From assembly GCA_013339895.1 (NCBI GenBank), contig JABACO010000015.1:6412957-6476956 (forward strand): a stretch of DNA of 64,000 nucleotides. The letters are read 5' to 3'. Positions 1 through 12,502 of this stretch are shown piece after piece. Under the pieces are notes generated by a model that did no database searches, was not told the DNA's origin, and saw nothing but the letters and a program-made list of their open reading frames with translations. This DNA comes from Ephydatia muelleri (Eukaryota; Porifera; Demospongiae; Spongillida; Spongillidae). The first letter of the stretch is position 1. Every line of letters starts with the position of its first letter. The position numbers and the translations under genes were made by a program.

Positions 1-71
1 TGCCGCCCCTCCCTCCCTCCCTCCCGTCCCTCCCTCCCCCTCCCTCCCTCCCTCCCTCCCTCCCGTGTCAG
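1..71. repeat. C-rich (CCCT)n tract in a Slingshot intron
   Basis: A nearly pure CCCT/CCCC tract runs to about position 65 and is followed directly by a 3' splice site (GTGTCAG). On the + strand it serves as a very long polypyrimidine tract for the next exon. The other strand is G-rich and could form quadruplexes. Confidence 0.8.
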
Positions 72-743
72 GTTGTGTCTTGTGCTGCCGGTGTGGGGGG
101 ACACACAAATCAAGCTTGATGGAGACGGGTAAGCAACATTCTCACTAGCACATATTGTAGTGCATGGGTAGTGGGCATGGATGCATACTTTACTCAAAGT
201 GAAGTATGTTCTAGCCTGGGAAAGAGCATGCTAGCAGCATCACTCAGCTGGGAAGCTTCAGTACAACACAGTTTGACGGTCGAATTGGGCCATTCATTGG
301 TTGCATGTGTGATGCACAGTTGCTGCAGTACATGTATGCAACTTGGTGAAGGCGCCTACATATACATATATGATAATTAACCCATCCGTGTAGTACTGTA
401 ATATTTATTGAGAGAATTTTCGGAGGTTAAAGTTTTGAGTGGATTTATTTTCAAATATTGTAATATACTACAACTTGGGGTAAAAGATAATTGGATCTCG
501 TGTGAAATTAGTTATGCACATTTCAGTTTGCAAGGTGGTGATGTAACCAAAATATTGTGATAGCTATGGTACATGTATCTGTGTTTCAGTGGCTTCAGTG
601 TGCACACTGGGGATCAACACAGAATCTTCAAGCCAATGTCTGTGCAGAGTATGTGGTAAGTTCTTGAGAACGTTTGTGTGCACATATCTGTGTCCATGCA
701 CGGTGTGTGTGTGTGTGTGCATACAGTGTATGTGTGTATGTTT

Positions 744-834
<91 letters not shown>

Positions 835-2851
835 ACCCTCTCTCAATCATTCTCCATTGAACCTTTGTTCTCTTGTCGCAATGCTTAGGACCACACTTCA
901 GACGCTCTATAAGTCAACGGAGGTGGCCCGGGCCTGTAACCACTACGTTGGAGGACTGTCACATTCCTGTCTTGGCCATTACAAAGGCCTGATGGTCGAG
1001 GACTGGAACATTCTCAATGAATGGTAACTAAATGGAATGTACTCGTAACCATGGAAACTTTCTTCAATGGTATATGAGCATTTTACAATGGAATTTTAAC
1101 ACCTGATACATTGGTGGTATGTTGCCATCACAGGACGAATTCATTCACTAAACAAGTAGTTGTACCATCTTAGTGGTGCTGTGTTGAACATGTGTTATGA
1201 TGAATTTGTAAACCAGTATTGTAGTCTCATCTTCCCATCTCTTGGGTGATTTGCCCTCTCATAGGAACATCATGGAGGATGTGGTTTCTACAAGGTCAGG
1301 CTCTCCGATGTTTACCGCTGGAAGCAGGTAGGTTCATCAAAGGTGTTACATGAGCTTGGAATAAAGGTTTCAAGTCCAGCTACCTACACCCTGCCACATT
1401 TTCTTCCTCTGCATCCTGAACCTCTGTGCTTTTACTACTTCTCTCCATTCTTCCCTCCCTTCCTCATCTTCTCTTTCCTCCTGATCTTCCTGCTGTCCTT
1501 TGTACTCATCCTCCTCTCCCATTCCTCACCCATCCTCCTCCTCTTCCTCCATTCCTTTCTCTGTGACCCTTGGCCTCTTCTCTTCTCCATTCCTTCTCTC
1601 CCCCTTTCCTCTTCCCCTCTCTCCTCACTTCCTCTTCACTGCTCATCTCGATCCTGCCCTTTCAGTGATGACAAACAGACATTTGAGGCCCAGCTGGTCA
1701 ACAGGCTGAGGGAGATCATGTTGGGAGTGGATCTGGAGGAGGTCTCCAGCAAACAGCTGCGGCTCAAGCTGGAGGAGGAAATGAAGATGGATTTGAAAGC
1801 GTATCGCGAGTTTCTGGACCAGCAGATGCTCGTCATTCTCGGACAACTGGAAAAGCCCTCAAAAATATGCGACTATCTCTACTTGGTGAGCGTTCCATGG
1901 GACTGACTTGGTATTGTGGTGTGGCTGCACGTACTGTGGTAGCTGGATAGCAAAGGTAACCTACCACCACTATCCAATCGATTTATGCACAGGTGAACAG
2001 TATAATAGTACTACATTATGCATGTACGCATGACATGGGGCATGACATGGGGCATGACATGGGGCATGACATGGGGCATTAAATGGGGAGGTGTTCTATT
2101 TTATACGTGTAAGTATATCACTATGCGATTGTGATGCATACAGCCTAAATTGGTCACCAAGGGGGCCAGAAGTGTTTGGTCATATTATGGAGGTGGCTGT
2201 GATACAGATGGTGGTGTAAATACATGTAGAGTAGTGTAGCATACATCAGGACCTCCTGCAATGTGGGAGGTGACTGACATATCCAGGTGATCATTGGGGG
2301 CAGGTTAGACCACATCCTAGTGGATGTGTAAATGTTAGCTGTGTTTGTGCCTGTGCTGATTTATCATGGATTTGACCCGCTCTGCCTAACCCATCCCTGT
2401 GCATAGTGAGGCACACAGCTCTGTTGTCCTTGGTAAGGGGGGGGGGGGGGGGGGGGGGGGGAATGATGTGGCAATGAGGTAAAATGGTGTATTTGATTTC
2501 CTTTCGGCTGTTGTTGCTCTTCCTCATCCTTCCCTTTCTCCAACTCTCTCTTGTGTCCTAGTACATTACATTGCCCCTCTTTAGCTCTCCCAGATTTCTT
2601 CGCCCATATTTCTCCTCCCCTCCGACATGACATAACCTTCCTTCCCTATCTGACTCTCTTTCTGTTTCTAGGGGTCAGAATGGAACGCAGCCAACCTTGA
2701 AGAACTCAAAAAATTAGGGTGAGTTTCTTTGCTTTAGGTCAAGTATGGTGTGCCTACAGCACACATGCCATTACAGGATTGGTTACATTGTCAATGTTAC
2801 GCGAGAGATAGACAACTTCTACCCTGAAGTGTTCACCTACTTCAATGTCAG

Positions 2852-2930
<79 letters not shown>

Positions 2931-3351
2931 TGTGTGTGTGTGTGTGGGTGTGTGTGTGTGGGTGTGTGTGTGTGTTGGTTTTTGGGTGTATGCATAACAT
3001 GTACACGTGTTGCTTGTATGCACATGCTGTGTGGACTGGCCATGCATGTACTCTTTAACCCTCACTGCCTGTTTACTGTGTCTGTGTGCGTGTAGATTGT
3101 ATGATCTCCCAGACAGCGAATTGATGAAGCATTGGGACAAGACTTACCAGTTCATCAAGACAACAAAGTAAATGACATAACACACATTCACTCACACAGA
3201 AGACGTACACTGTACATGTGTACCCAAATATGCGTGCACACAAACACACACGTGCAAGCACACATGTACAAAATGCACGCACACACACACACACATATGC
3301 ACAGGAACACACATAGATGTATGCTATGTCATTGCAACCACATGATCGTTT

Positions 3352-3397
<46 letters not shown>

Positions 3398-6300
3398 ACA
3401 CACACACAGGGAGAAAGGTTCGAAAATCCTTGTGCACTGCAAGATGGGAATTAGCAGATCTGCCGCAACGGTAAGTGTCAAGCAGGTATTATGTGTGCTT
3501 CGTTGGTAGCATGGCTTGCTGACTTGGCTATGCACGACAATGACATGTAAGCCTCGTTTTGCTGTAACTTGTGACCTAACAGGGTGTCAGGCAATTATGA
3601 AATTGAAATAATGTTTCTATGTCAGGTCTAAGTTGGTGCAATAGAAAGTTACGGTTTCGTAACTACATATGATGCCCTTGATGTTCTTGGTCCACTCACA
3701 GCACCTATGACTTAAATAACTTTCTAGTTCTCTTGTAAGGCTTGGTCTGAAGCCCATCTGATTTGATCCCTCTAATCATACATTTGTATATGAAATCGTT
3801 CCCATTAAAAGGTACCTAACACAATATCCAGTACAAGCAATAGAAACGTAACGCTTGTGTTTAAATGTATGACTATTCCATTCCTTTACAACTCGTGACA
3901 GATAGTCAGATTCTCAGTGCATAAGAATCACTGGTGTAGTGGGCATTTCAGACTTCTAGAATATCAATGCAAAAAATAATAATAATAAATATTAGGTCCC
4001 TTTTCACTGCAATGATCCCACTTGTATCTGTGTGTACTTAGGTGCAATTGTATGGTGTAGGTTTCTACATAAAGTTGCGTCAGAATTGTGACCACATCAA
4101 GTCCAATTAAAAACTACCACCATTTTCTAAAAAAATCTGCATTGGGCCTGTTTTGAAAGTTTACAACAGTCTCTTTTTTTCTGTAGGCATGGTACAGTAT
4201 TTCAATTTGCAAGTTGGCACACATTCACATGCATTTTGTCAGGACATTAATATATTGTGCTGACATTATAGCTGACATTATACTGGTTTCCAGTACAGGG
4301 GTGGCATATGTTGTTTCAGTGTCGGGTGTGTTGGGTGCACAATCTTAGGTGGTGGCTTACAAGATGAAGGAATATCAACTCACTCTGGATGACGCCCTGG
4401 CTTATGTGAAATCAAAGAGGAGCTGTATCAATCCCAATGATGGCTTCATCCAACAGCTAAGGGCATATGAGGGCATCCTTAGTGCAAGGTTGGTGTGGGG
4501 GGGGGGGGGGGGGGGGGGGGGGAACTTATTGTTATTTACAGAGGTAATAAATTAACTTATGTGCTAATTAATTTTCACAATTTTTAGTGTCGCATAATTA
4601 ACACAAAAAATGTACTAATAAATTACTGATAGCTGGTGCTATCTTTGTAAAGCGTTACCATTAAACTATTTGTTGCATCATTACACAGTGCACAATAGCT
4701 CATGTATGCTACAGTGTCTTGCAAATCAAGAGCTGTATGTCAAGAGCTAACTGATAAAAGATAAATGAGATGAGCTATGTTACAAACTAACATACAATGG
4801 ATACATTGAAATACTATAAAATACACTATTCGATGCCAACAAAAAATATATTGTGTAGAATCCTGTAGTGTGTCAAAACATTGTGCACGAGTGTAGCCCT
4901 CGCCTCTTGTACATATAGGCACAATGAACTCTGGGGCAAGCATGCCCCCAACAGACTCTTCCCTCACCAAAGAACCATGTCAGAGCCAAACATCAGGAAC
5001 ATGTCCCCCAACATGGAGATGGACTACCCTCTCTCCCCACACCACGAGGAGCAATCATCCTTCACGCACCAGTTCATGTCCACCAACGACCTCCAGCAGG
5101 AGGGACATTTGAATTCCAATTGGAGCCCCACAAGAACCAATCTGATGAACTCTGGCCAGGTGAACAAGACAGAGGGAGTGTTACAGTTCCTCAGCTCCCT
5201 CCCTCCTCTGAGTGATGACGATGAGGTCTACAGGGAGCACTCTGAATGTAGCAAGCCCGGCCACTCCTCCTCCCCTTTCCTTACTCCTCCCCAGAGCAGG
5301 CGATCAGAGCGGAGGAAAGAATCGACCCTGTCCAACTCAACAGGTGGCCTATGCTTCAGCCATAATGAATCCAGGGGCACGCACACTGTGCCTGCGATTG
5401 ACGTTAGGGCGGGGAAAGGGCTGATGCTGGTGAGTGTGGCTCCCAATGGTGGTGCTTCCACTGTGGATGAGCATGTAGAGTCAGGCTCCGTCATTGTTGC
5501 CACAGTGCCTGACGTTTGCAACCCTGCTGCGGACCCACATGTCGTAATCGGCACCGACAAGTCTGTTGGAACGGAAGGTGATCTGCCAGGCCATGTAGCA
5601 GGAGTAGGAGAAGAAGGGGGTCAGGAGGGTGCTCTAGTACAGACCAAGCAGATAAGCAGCGTCCCTGAGAGGGTGAAGGAGATAGAGGAAAGGGCACGTG
5701 GTCAGCTGACGATGACCGATAAGGTTGCCCAGCATTCCATTTTCGGGTCGACAAACTCGTTGAATGAAGGTTCCAGATCTGCTAGTCCCCATCCCGTCGA
5801 AGAGGGTCCACTCGCAACATTTACTGCAGGGTCTCAGAGCAGCAAACACACCTCTGTCAGTCCTCGCCTGTCTTCCTCAAGTGCTGGGCCACTCAGCCCA
5901 CTACAGTGCAACATGCCTGCCTTCCCTGGTCCTGGTCAGCCGCCTATGGGGCCAGAGCCTGGCGAGAAGATTGGGGATGATCTGGTCAACTGCTTGCAAG
6001 GTGGAGGGGTGAAGGCAAAGATTTTGCAGATGGAGGAGCTTGCCAAGGACACGGTGCCCGTACTACGTCGCAAGGACTCCATTGCATGTGCTGATAAGAT
6101 TTCTGGAATGGCTGGGCTTGAAAAAAGAGCAGGTCCTGATGTGACCCCTACGCCTGTTGTGGAAACCAAAAGACCTCTGTCAGGGGGAGAGGAGAGGAGG
6201 AAGGATGAGAAGGAAGACAAGAAGGATGGACAGGTGATTGTGAGAGAAGATGAGAAGAAAAAGTGAAGGAAGTTGTAAGGGAGGAAGAGAAAAGAAAGAT

Positions 6301-6747
6301 GCTGGGAAAGAAGACGAAAAGAAAGAAAAGGAGATTGTGAGAGAAGAAGAGAAGAAGAAAGAAAAAGAAATTGTGAAAGAAGAAGAGAAGAAGAAAGGGA
6401 AGGAAGTTATGAAGGAGGAAGAGAAGAAGAAAGAGTCTGTGAAAGAGGAACCGAAGAAGGATGAGAGAGTTATTTCAGAAGAGGACCAGAAAGAGAAGTT
6501 TACTGATAAAAAAGAGGAAGAGAAGAGAGACAAAGACGGTGATTCTGAAGTGAACAGCGTTCTGGCACTCAGAAAGTTGTTTGGAGACCCAGAGCCGAAG
6601 AAGCCTGAACCACAACAGTGGCAACAACTACAGCTGTTTGCCAAGGTGTCACCAAAGTCCCAAGAACCAGCAAGGAGCACCAGTCCTTGTCCCTCACTAT
6701 CCACATCAGCAACCCCTTCAGTCAAAAAGGAACTCCCAGCCACCTAA
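72..6747 (+). CDS. SSH: Slingshot-type protein phosphatase (partial, 5' end off window)
   Basis: This is a dual-specificity phosphatase of the Slingshot family, which in animals dephosphorylates phospho-Ser3 of ADF/cofilin and so activates actin turnover in the cytoplasm. Exons I can place by GT-AG junctions and frame are 72-128, 590-655, 889-1023, 1265-1327, 1666-1885, 2672-2718, 2777-2851, 3096-3167, 3410-3470, 4349-4488 and 4919-6266. In order they encode the end of the Slingshot N-terminal domain (FKPMSVQSMW), a DEK_C-like helical domain (RLREIMLGVDLEEVSSK), then the phosphatase domain (YLYLGSEWNAANLEELKKL; IVNVTREIDNFYPEVF). The signature HCKMGISRSAAT has catalytic Cys at 3438-3440 and Arg at 3456-3458. 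A long low-complexity tail follows. The tail frame stops at 6266, but the next frame continues to 6747 with KE-rich repeats and an LRKLFGDPE segment, so one or two indels near 6265-6295 probably break it. Upstream exons are missing. Confidence 0.9.
703..832. repeat. (GT)n microsatellite
   Basis: A long, nearly perfect GT dinucleotide run lies in the Slingshot intron between the exons ending at 655 and starting at 889. Translated ORFs over it are poly-CV or poly-HT and are not genes. Confidence 0.95.
2029..2088. repeat. 12-bp tandem repeat, about 5 copies
   Basis: The unit CATGACATGGGG is repeated four times exactly, followed by a degenerate fifth copy (CATTAAATGGGG). It lies in the Slingshot intron 1886-2671. 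Confidence 0.9.
2852..2978. repeat. (GT)n microsatellite beginning at a splice donor
   Basis: The tract begins inside the 5' splice site (AG|GTATGTGTGT) of the intron 2852-3095 and then degrades to GTGTGGGT variants. Confidence 0.9.
3351..3409. repeat. (CA)n microsatellite ending at a splice acceptor
   Basis: The CA run ends in the 3' splice site (CACACAG|GGAGAAAG) just before the exon that carries the phosphatase signature, leaving no ordinary polypyrimidine tract. Confidence 0.9.
6180..6540 (+). repeat. Degenerate KE-rich repeats in the Slingshot tail
   Basis: Purine-rich DNA encodes imperfect repeats of about 12 residues (KEKEIVREEEKK and variants). The reading frame changes within this stretch: the frame open from 4919 stops at 6264-6266, and the frame encoding the rest of the repeats runs to 6747. 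The repeat itself is a likely cause of slippage, in the genome or during sequencing. Confidence 0.7.
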
Positions 6748-7667
6748 TGCCAGTGCTTAGTGACATCATGATTGGGAAAGCTTTTATATTTGTGTGTCAA
6801 ATCATGTTTCATTCAATTTAATATTATTATTTTCCTCCTCCAACTTTGCTGCCTGAAGATAGACACCATGGCCTCAGCTGCATCTGGACATTATCTCATA
6901 GCAGCCATGTACTTGTGTATCTCTACATACATTTAATGCACAAATTGAGCAATTAAATTGTATTTTGAAATTCATTTTAACGAGACTTTGATGTCAGTGT
7001 TGAAATATATGAGACCCTTACTGTGTGGTGTTATTTGCACTCTTGGACAATTTGCGTAGAACCATGTGGACAGTGTGTATGATTACAGTCACTTTTTGTT
7101 CCATTAGGCCATACAGAAAATATGAGGAACAAGTCATATTTTTAGCTACTACGTATGATGACAAAATCTGGAGAGGAATGTTTATGAGATGGGGGAACAA
7201 TATAAACTCAAACTTTGTTAAAAGAATTTCCAAAATTGGGGGAGGGGAGGGGACCAGATTCCTATGCATATGTAGACCACTGTACAGGGGGATGCACACC
7301 ATTGAACCTGCATGACTGTATGTTGGTGTCACATGTGCCTGCTCCGCTAGACACTCATGAACTGAATGTGGTTTTCTTGTGTGTGTGTTTTAAAAACTAA
7401 ATCCTGTAAAGAATAGTAATTTACGCGATACATGCAAGGCAATGAAAGGGGTTTACCCACCTCATTCTTGGTGTACATTTATTAGAAACTGCATGTACAA
7501 TTTGCAGAGGTCAAACAATGACCATCCAAATGACAGTCGCATACGTGGACGCCACAGACTCAGTGGTGAATGCTGAAATTATAAAGTGTGTGTGTATCTG
7601 CTGGACCCAATACTATTTCACATTTATTTTGATTCTTTGGTCATCCTGAAGTTTATATTCCTAGTTT

Positions 7668-7716
<49 letters not shown>

Positions 7717-8040
7717 GGGAGGGGGCACAGAAAATTGAGGCAGAGTCGACGAAAAGCACAATGATGAGTCCCACAAATCATTCATGGTTTCTCACCAGTT
7801 ACCTGATTGCCTTGTATTGAGAGTTTAGTAACAAACAACATCACTCAATGCTACAGAAGAGAGTGCAGCTGGTGGCCATGGGCAAACCCTCAGTTGAGCA
7901 TGCACAGTTAATTTCACAGATGGTTTAATCGTAGTCTTTGATGGGCAGTCATTCTGGCGTTTGCAGATGGGTCTGCCAAATGCGAGAATAAATTTATATC
8001 ATAAAACAAATTACCAAAACATATATGGATTAGATATTCA
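6748..8040. other. Slingshot 3' region and intergenic DNA, no gene seen
   Basis: I see no ORF with domain character. The region holds the putative 3' UTR, AT-rich sequence with several AATTAAA-like strings, and a (GT)n run leading into about 34 consecutive G at 7682-7715. Confidence 0.6.
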
Positions 8041-8044
8041 TCAC

Positions 8045-8445
8045 TCCTACGCACGAATATTGTGGTTGTGTACAGTTGACAGTTAACTATCTTGAGAGGT
8101 TGAGGCACGGAGCACTTAATTAAGAAGCATCAACAAGATAAGCTGTATTTACGGACAGTAAGGTTAGTAAACAATGACAATAGCGCACGTGAGCTATAAT
8201 ATGGCGATCTATAGTGGCAGGGCGGGCCCCTTTTTTGTAAACTGAAAGTGTATTTTCTACCAGAGCTTAGCATGCACGTTTTGGGTTAAGGTAACGTCGC
8301 ATTTTTTGTAGGAAGCGGCGAAGTTGGTTTGAATTGGCTCCCTTAAAACATGTATGTAGATAACTTCCTTTTTCTGCAACGTATTAATAACAAAAATCTT
8401 TGTAAGCAAGCTCTTAGCTTTCTGTATAAAAATATTCTATGAGTC
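8045..8445. repeat. Dispersed repeat A, diverged copy
   Basis: The stretch containing AAGATAAGCTGTATTTACGG, the string GGCGATCTATAGTGGCAGGG and the string TGTAGGAAGCGGCGAAGTTG recurs at about 36,608-37,065 and 55,589-56,045, upstream of receptor copies 2 and 3. This copy is the most diverged. It may mark the original left part of the copy 1 duplication, now separated from the gene by insertions. No coding potential is seen. Confidence 0.75.
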
Positions 8446-9664
8446 CTGTGGGTGCTTAACCAAGACCTTCTTAGCAACGTAATTGTGGATTAGTGTACAT
8501 GGGCGACGGCCTTTCCGCCCCACTTTGCATTTTATCTTACTATCTCGTCGAGATGGAGGGCGTCTCCTACGCCACGCCTACTTCTTGAAGCAGCTTTGGG
8601 TGAATAGGTGAACGCAAGAGGCAACAATCGGTATCTCAACTAGTGCAACTTGCTTCCATAGCATACTCACAACCACGTGCAACCTCCTCAGCTCTGACCC
8701 TTGGTTTTGCTAACAGATGGGCCAAGAACTCTTATGACCAATAGACGATTTGCACAGAATCACTCCCTCGCTGACAGACCGTGCTGCACCCTCTGATCTG
8801 GTGAGAGAGTTACTAGCTCCTCCTGCTCGCTTAAGAAGGCCCGGGCCTTGTTAACCCCTCTCACCACCTCTCCACCTCTGCATGAGTATTCTGCATCCAT
8901 GAAGATCACACAGCCTCTTGACCTTATCATTAAACACATGCATCAAAAACATTCATGATGAGATCATTGGAGTCCAATATTCTGCCAAGCAGATGTCCAC
9001 CAATCAAAATAACTACAACATTTCAAAAGTTGCTTCAGCCCTAAATGAAGGTCCTCCACTCCAGCTCTCTTAGAACTTACACATGCCATGGACCTCTCTG
9101 CCACAAGAAGAATATGGCTTTGTCCTCCATAAGGGAGCCTTTCGTGACAGATTGGTTCTACTATACAGTATGATGTGGTATTTACGATATATACATTGGA
9201 ACGTTCTATATGAAAATGGGTCTTGTGGATTTATGTTACAACATAAAATTTAAATCGATATACCTTCCGAAATATTAATGCTATCGGGTTCCTATTTTTA
9301 TCACAACATACCATACCATTACTATCCATTTTGGTGTTTTACACATGTGGGGTACCGACGTTACATGGTCCGATACCCCGTAGGGTTCAAAACGGCCACA
9401 TCTTCAGGTAAATCAGTTCAAAATAGGTACCTATGTAGAAGGGTCCTACCGCTATACAGGGGTTAACTTAATCTGAAATGCAACCGTTCAGTTTTTTGCG
9501 TTCTGCACACGCACAAATAACACTCTCTTATAGCTACATGTATGTACCAGCATGTAGTACTCTCATAGGCCAACTAAAATCCATCAATTGGTGAACCTTT
9601 TATATTAGGTTGTACAAAATATAATCCGTAGGTCCCTATCCAGTGTGATTTATGGATGATTTGG

Positions 9665-9710
<46 letters not shown>

Positions 9711-10015
9711 GCACACGATAACACACATACACACACAATAACACAACTCATACACACAAGTCATGCTTCAATCACAAACATATACTGCTTGGTACTCCAC
9801 TTGCACTCCGGCCCACAGTCATATATAGTACTGTATCCTATAAGCCTTTCATTTTTGTATTTATATATGTATGCAATTTCCCTTGTTTTTTTTTTTTTTT
9901 CCTACTGGCTCCGTCCCTTCTACATAGAGGGATGTATTTATCTTTGGTTAAAAAGACTTATTGACCTACTGATCTTTAGGAAACTGTTTATATTCATATC
10001 CAATACGCTCATGTC
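8446..10015. other. Intergenic DNA with a (CA)n tract, no gene seen
   Basis: The only clear structure is a CA dinucleotide run at about 9666-9708 with a CA-rich tail to about 9770. Short ORFs here show no recognisable features. Confidence 0.5.
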
Positions 10016-10017
10016 CA

Positions 10018-10602
10018 TCACCTACACTAGATGCTCATCCCATCACCTTCACTAGATGCTCATGTTCCATCACCTACATACACTAGATGCTCATGTCCCA
10101 TCACCTTCACTAGATGCTCATGTACCATCACCTACATACACTAGATGCTCATGTCCCATCACCTTCACTAGATGCTCATGTACCATCACCTACATACACT
10201 AGATGCTCATGTCCCATCACCTTCACTAGATGCTCATGTCCCATCACCTTCACTAGATGCTCATGTCACATCACCTACACTAGATGCCCATGTCCCATCA
10301 CCTACACTTGATGCTCATGTCCCATCACCTCCACTAGATGCTCATGTCCCGTCCCATCACCTTCACTAGATGCTCATGTCCCATCACCTACACTAGATGC
10401 TCATGTACCATCACCTACACTAGATGCTCATGTCCCATCACCTACATACACTTGATGCTCATGTCCCATCACCTACGCTCGATGCTCATGTCCCATCACC
10501 TACACTAGATGCTCATGTCCCATCACCTACACTAGATGCTCATGTCCCATCACCTACACTAGATGCTCATGTCCCATCACTAGATGCTCATGTCCCATCA
10601 CC
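10018..10602. repeat. 27-bp minisatellite, about 20 copies
   Basis: The consensus unit is built from ATGCTCATGTCCCATCACC plus TACACTAG, with variants ending TTCACTAG, CCACTAG or TACATACACTAG. Because 27 is a multiple of three, several frames stay open and translate as DAHVPSPTL repeats. These ORFs have no credible start context, change frame at the variant units, and are treated as non-coding. Confidence 0.95.
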
Positions 10603-10782
10603 TTGCGAACCTTTCGGCAGCTCACAAATCTTAAAGAAGTGGTCGATTCGCTTCATTTGACAAATTGATAATTAGGCCTACTTTATACCGTGTGGAATAT
10701 CGCATGCGCAAACGATCGGTACAATGATAAGAGCGCGTGAATAATTAATTATTAAATTAATGTTACAGGTTTCCCGGTCCCG

Positions 10783-10858
10783 GGGGGAGGGGGGGGGGGG
10801 GGGGGGGGGGGCTGAGCCCCCCCGTACTCTACGCCTATGCCCGGAACCCCCCCCCCCC
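10783..10858. repeat. Poly-G/poly-C block
   Basis: A run of about 28 G (with one A near its start) is followed by a GCTGAGCCCCCCCGTA segment and then a run of C. The strings CTACGCCTATGCC and GCTGAGCCCCCC resemble inverted hAT-type ends, suggesting remnants of a nested non-autonomous element. Confidence 0.6.
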
Positions 10859-10866
10859 TTTTCTGA

Positions 10867-10900
10867 AATCAGTGAGAATGCGCATGCATTCTCACTGATT
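10867..10900. repeat. Perfect 14-bp hairpin
   Basis: The arms AATCAGTGAGAATG and CATTCTCACTGATT are exact reverse complements separated by six bases. The hairpin lies just 5' of the hAT relic and may belong to its subterminal region. Confidence 0.8.
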
Positions 10901-10904
10901 AAGT

Positions 10905-11775
10905 TAATTAGATGGTAACGTCATGGCTAAGCGATTTAAACAAGAGTCACAAAAAACACTTCGTTCTGCAATCTAGACAAGAACAATGTCTTGGCGATCC
11001 TGATCAGATGTCTCTGATGTCTATACCATCTGCTTCAAGTTCTAGCACGCTCTCATGCAGTGCTGTAATACTACATGATGGCTTTGTTAATGTTCGTGCC
11101 AGGCAAGCTAGCATGAAAGTTCTTACTAAAGACACCTTAGAGGTCCTTCAAAGATGACATGCCCTCTCCATCATACTTATAACAGGAATTATATATTATG
11201 GTGGTGTAAGTGGATTAATTATTCAGGAGAGCTCGAACACGCCATCCAAAGCTCTTGTCTATGCTACTGAAAGTATGTTTCCTAACATTCACCATGTGTT
11301 GCCAGTAATGTGTACCGTACCTGTGACATTGTGTGAGTGCGAAAGGAGCATCAGTGTTCTTCGACGATTAAAGACTCATTTGCGTTCATCAATGGGTCAG
11401 GAAAGGTTTTCTGGACTGGCCTTAATGCACATTCATTACAGCATGGAACTCAATTTAGAAGAGATCGTTAACATCTTTGCAAGACAGAACCCGCGACGAA
11501 TGGTTTTAGATCTTAAGTAATTTAAGTTTTAATCTTAAGTAAAAGGTAACTGCTTGTGCAAACTTCAATGCCTCTATACATATATTTTATATTACATCTG
11601 TTACTATGCAATTATGTTATGTTTTGTGACTTTAAAATTGTGAAAGTTGCAAAGTGGCTGGGGCTCCCCCCCAGACCCCGATGGGGGAGCTTACAGCGCT
11701 CCCCCATACCCCCTTGCTGAATGTGTGGGGATCCCTTGTGGAAAAACCCCCTCCCAAATCCTGCATACGCCACTG
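10905..11775 (+). pseudogene. hAT transposase relic with right terminal repeat
   Basis: The reading frame at 11,275-11,520 encodes the C-terminal hAT dimerisation region: an LCECERSISVLRRLKTHLRS segment, then SGLALMHIHY and EEIVNIFARQNPR. In hAT transposases this region holds the tryptophan-free alpha-helical dimer interface. A second open stretch at 10,912-11,157 may be an eroded upstream part but has no recognisable motif. The sequence at 11,640-11,775 matches, in inverted orientation, the end of a second hAT element at 20,749-20,935 and finishes with a TIR-like GCATACGCCACTG. The DDE catalytic region and BED finger are absent, so this is a 5'-deleted, non-autonomous relic. Confidence 0.75.
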
Positions 11776-11997
11776 TTCAGAGATATCTGTTGTGACCCAT
11801 TCAAGAGTCATACGCGTCGTATATACTCGTATCTTCGAGTTGCACCAGCTGCAATTGTCCTAATTGCAGCATGCTAAATCTCCGCTTCGAATACAGAGAG
11901 AATGATGTTCTGTTATCATTATAGCTGGTACAACTCGAAGATACGAGTATATACGACGCGTATGACTCTTGAATGGGTCACAACAGAAATCTCTGAA
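11776..11997. repeat. Foldback element with 75-bp inverted arms
   Basis: Left arm 11,776-11,850 (TTCAGAGATATCTGTTGTGA to CACCAGCT) and right arm 11,923-11,997 (AGCTGGTACAACTCGAAG to ATCTCTGAA) are near-perfect reverse complements with only a few mismatches and a spacer of about 72 bp. The left arm starts directly after the hAT terminus at 11,775. The internal ORFs on both strands are mirror images of the arms and not genes. Confidence 0.9.
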
Positions 11998-11999
11998 GT

Positions 12000-12500
12000 T
12001 TCTTGCCATTGCTTTACAAAACGCTAGACTAAAAATACATTTTAAAGCCTGCACATGCCTTATTAGGTAAAGGAGGCGCGTCTCTGATATGTACTGAGTC
12101 ATGGCAACCACAGTTTACATACATGACAAGTGAGGTCTTGAGACTGACTCACAGCAGATACGCAAGATGGTGGGGATATTGCAGCAGATGGTTTTTAGCG
12201 AAGCTAGTTTGAGCAGGTGTTCTTTTTTTTAATGCAAAGGCAATGCCCCTTCAAATATAAAACCCTGCTATCTACATGCTACCGTACCAAAGAAAAAGAT
12301 AAAAGAGGAAATATGAACATCCAATCCTGAAGTGGAACACGCATCCTTCCCACTTCTCCTACTTTCTTGCACTGCTGGCATTGGCCCTCAAACTACAACA
12401 AGCTACTTCTCTGCTCTCTATAAAATGGGACCAGGCTTAAATATGTGCCGCCTGACATTCTCTTTGCTAAGAAGTTCCATTCTCTAAATTCAAGTTGTTA
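12000..12500. other. Intergenic DNA, nothing recognised
   Basis: No ORF, RNA gene or repeat stands out in this interval. Confidence 0.4.
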
Positions 12501-12502
12501 AG

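Noticed and set aside
564-1027. ORFs on both strands over the (GT)n tract
   Set aside because: They are dinucleotide repeats read as Cys-Val or His-Thr; only the short exon pieces at 590-655 and 889-1023 are real and belong to Slingshot.
2745-3535. Several ORFs of 66-128 codons around GT/CA tracts
   Set aside because: Low-complexity translation of microsatellites crossing true Slingshot exon borders.
4740-4970. Minus-strand 76-codon ORF
   Set aside because: It overlaps a Slingshot intron and exon on the opposite strand and has no domain or splice support.
7025-7400. Overlapping plus and minus ORFs of about 100 codons downstream of Slingshot
   Set aside because: No recognisable motif, no splice or repeat support, and mutual overlap; likely chance.
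10018-10660. Minisatellite as a CRISPR array or a repeat protein gene
   Set aside because: There are no unique spacers between direct repeats, the genome is eukaryotic, and the frame changes at variant units.
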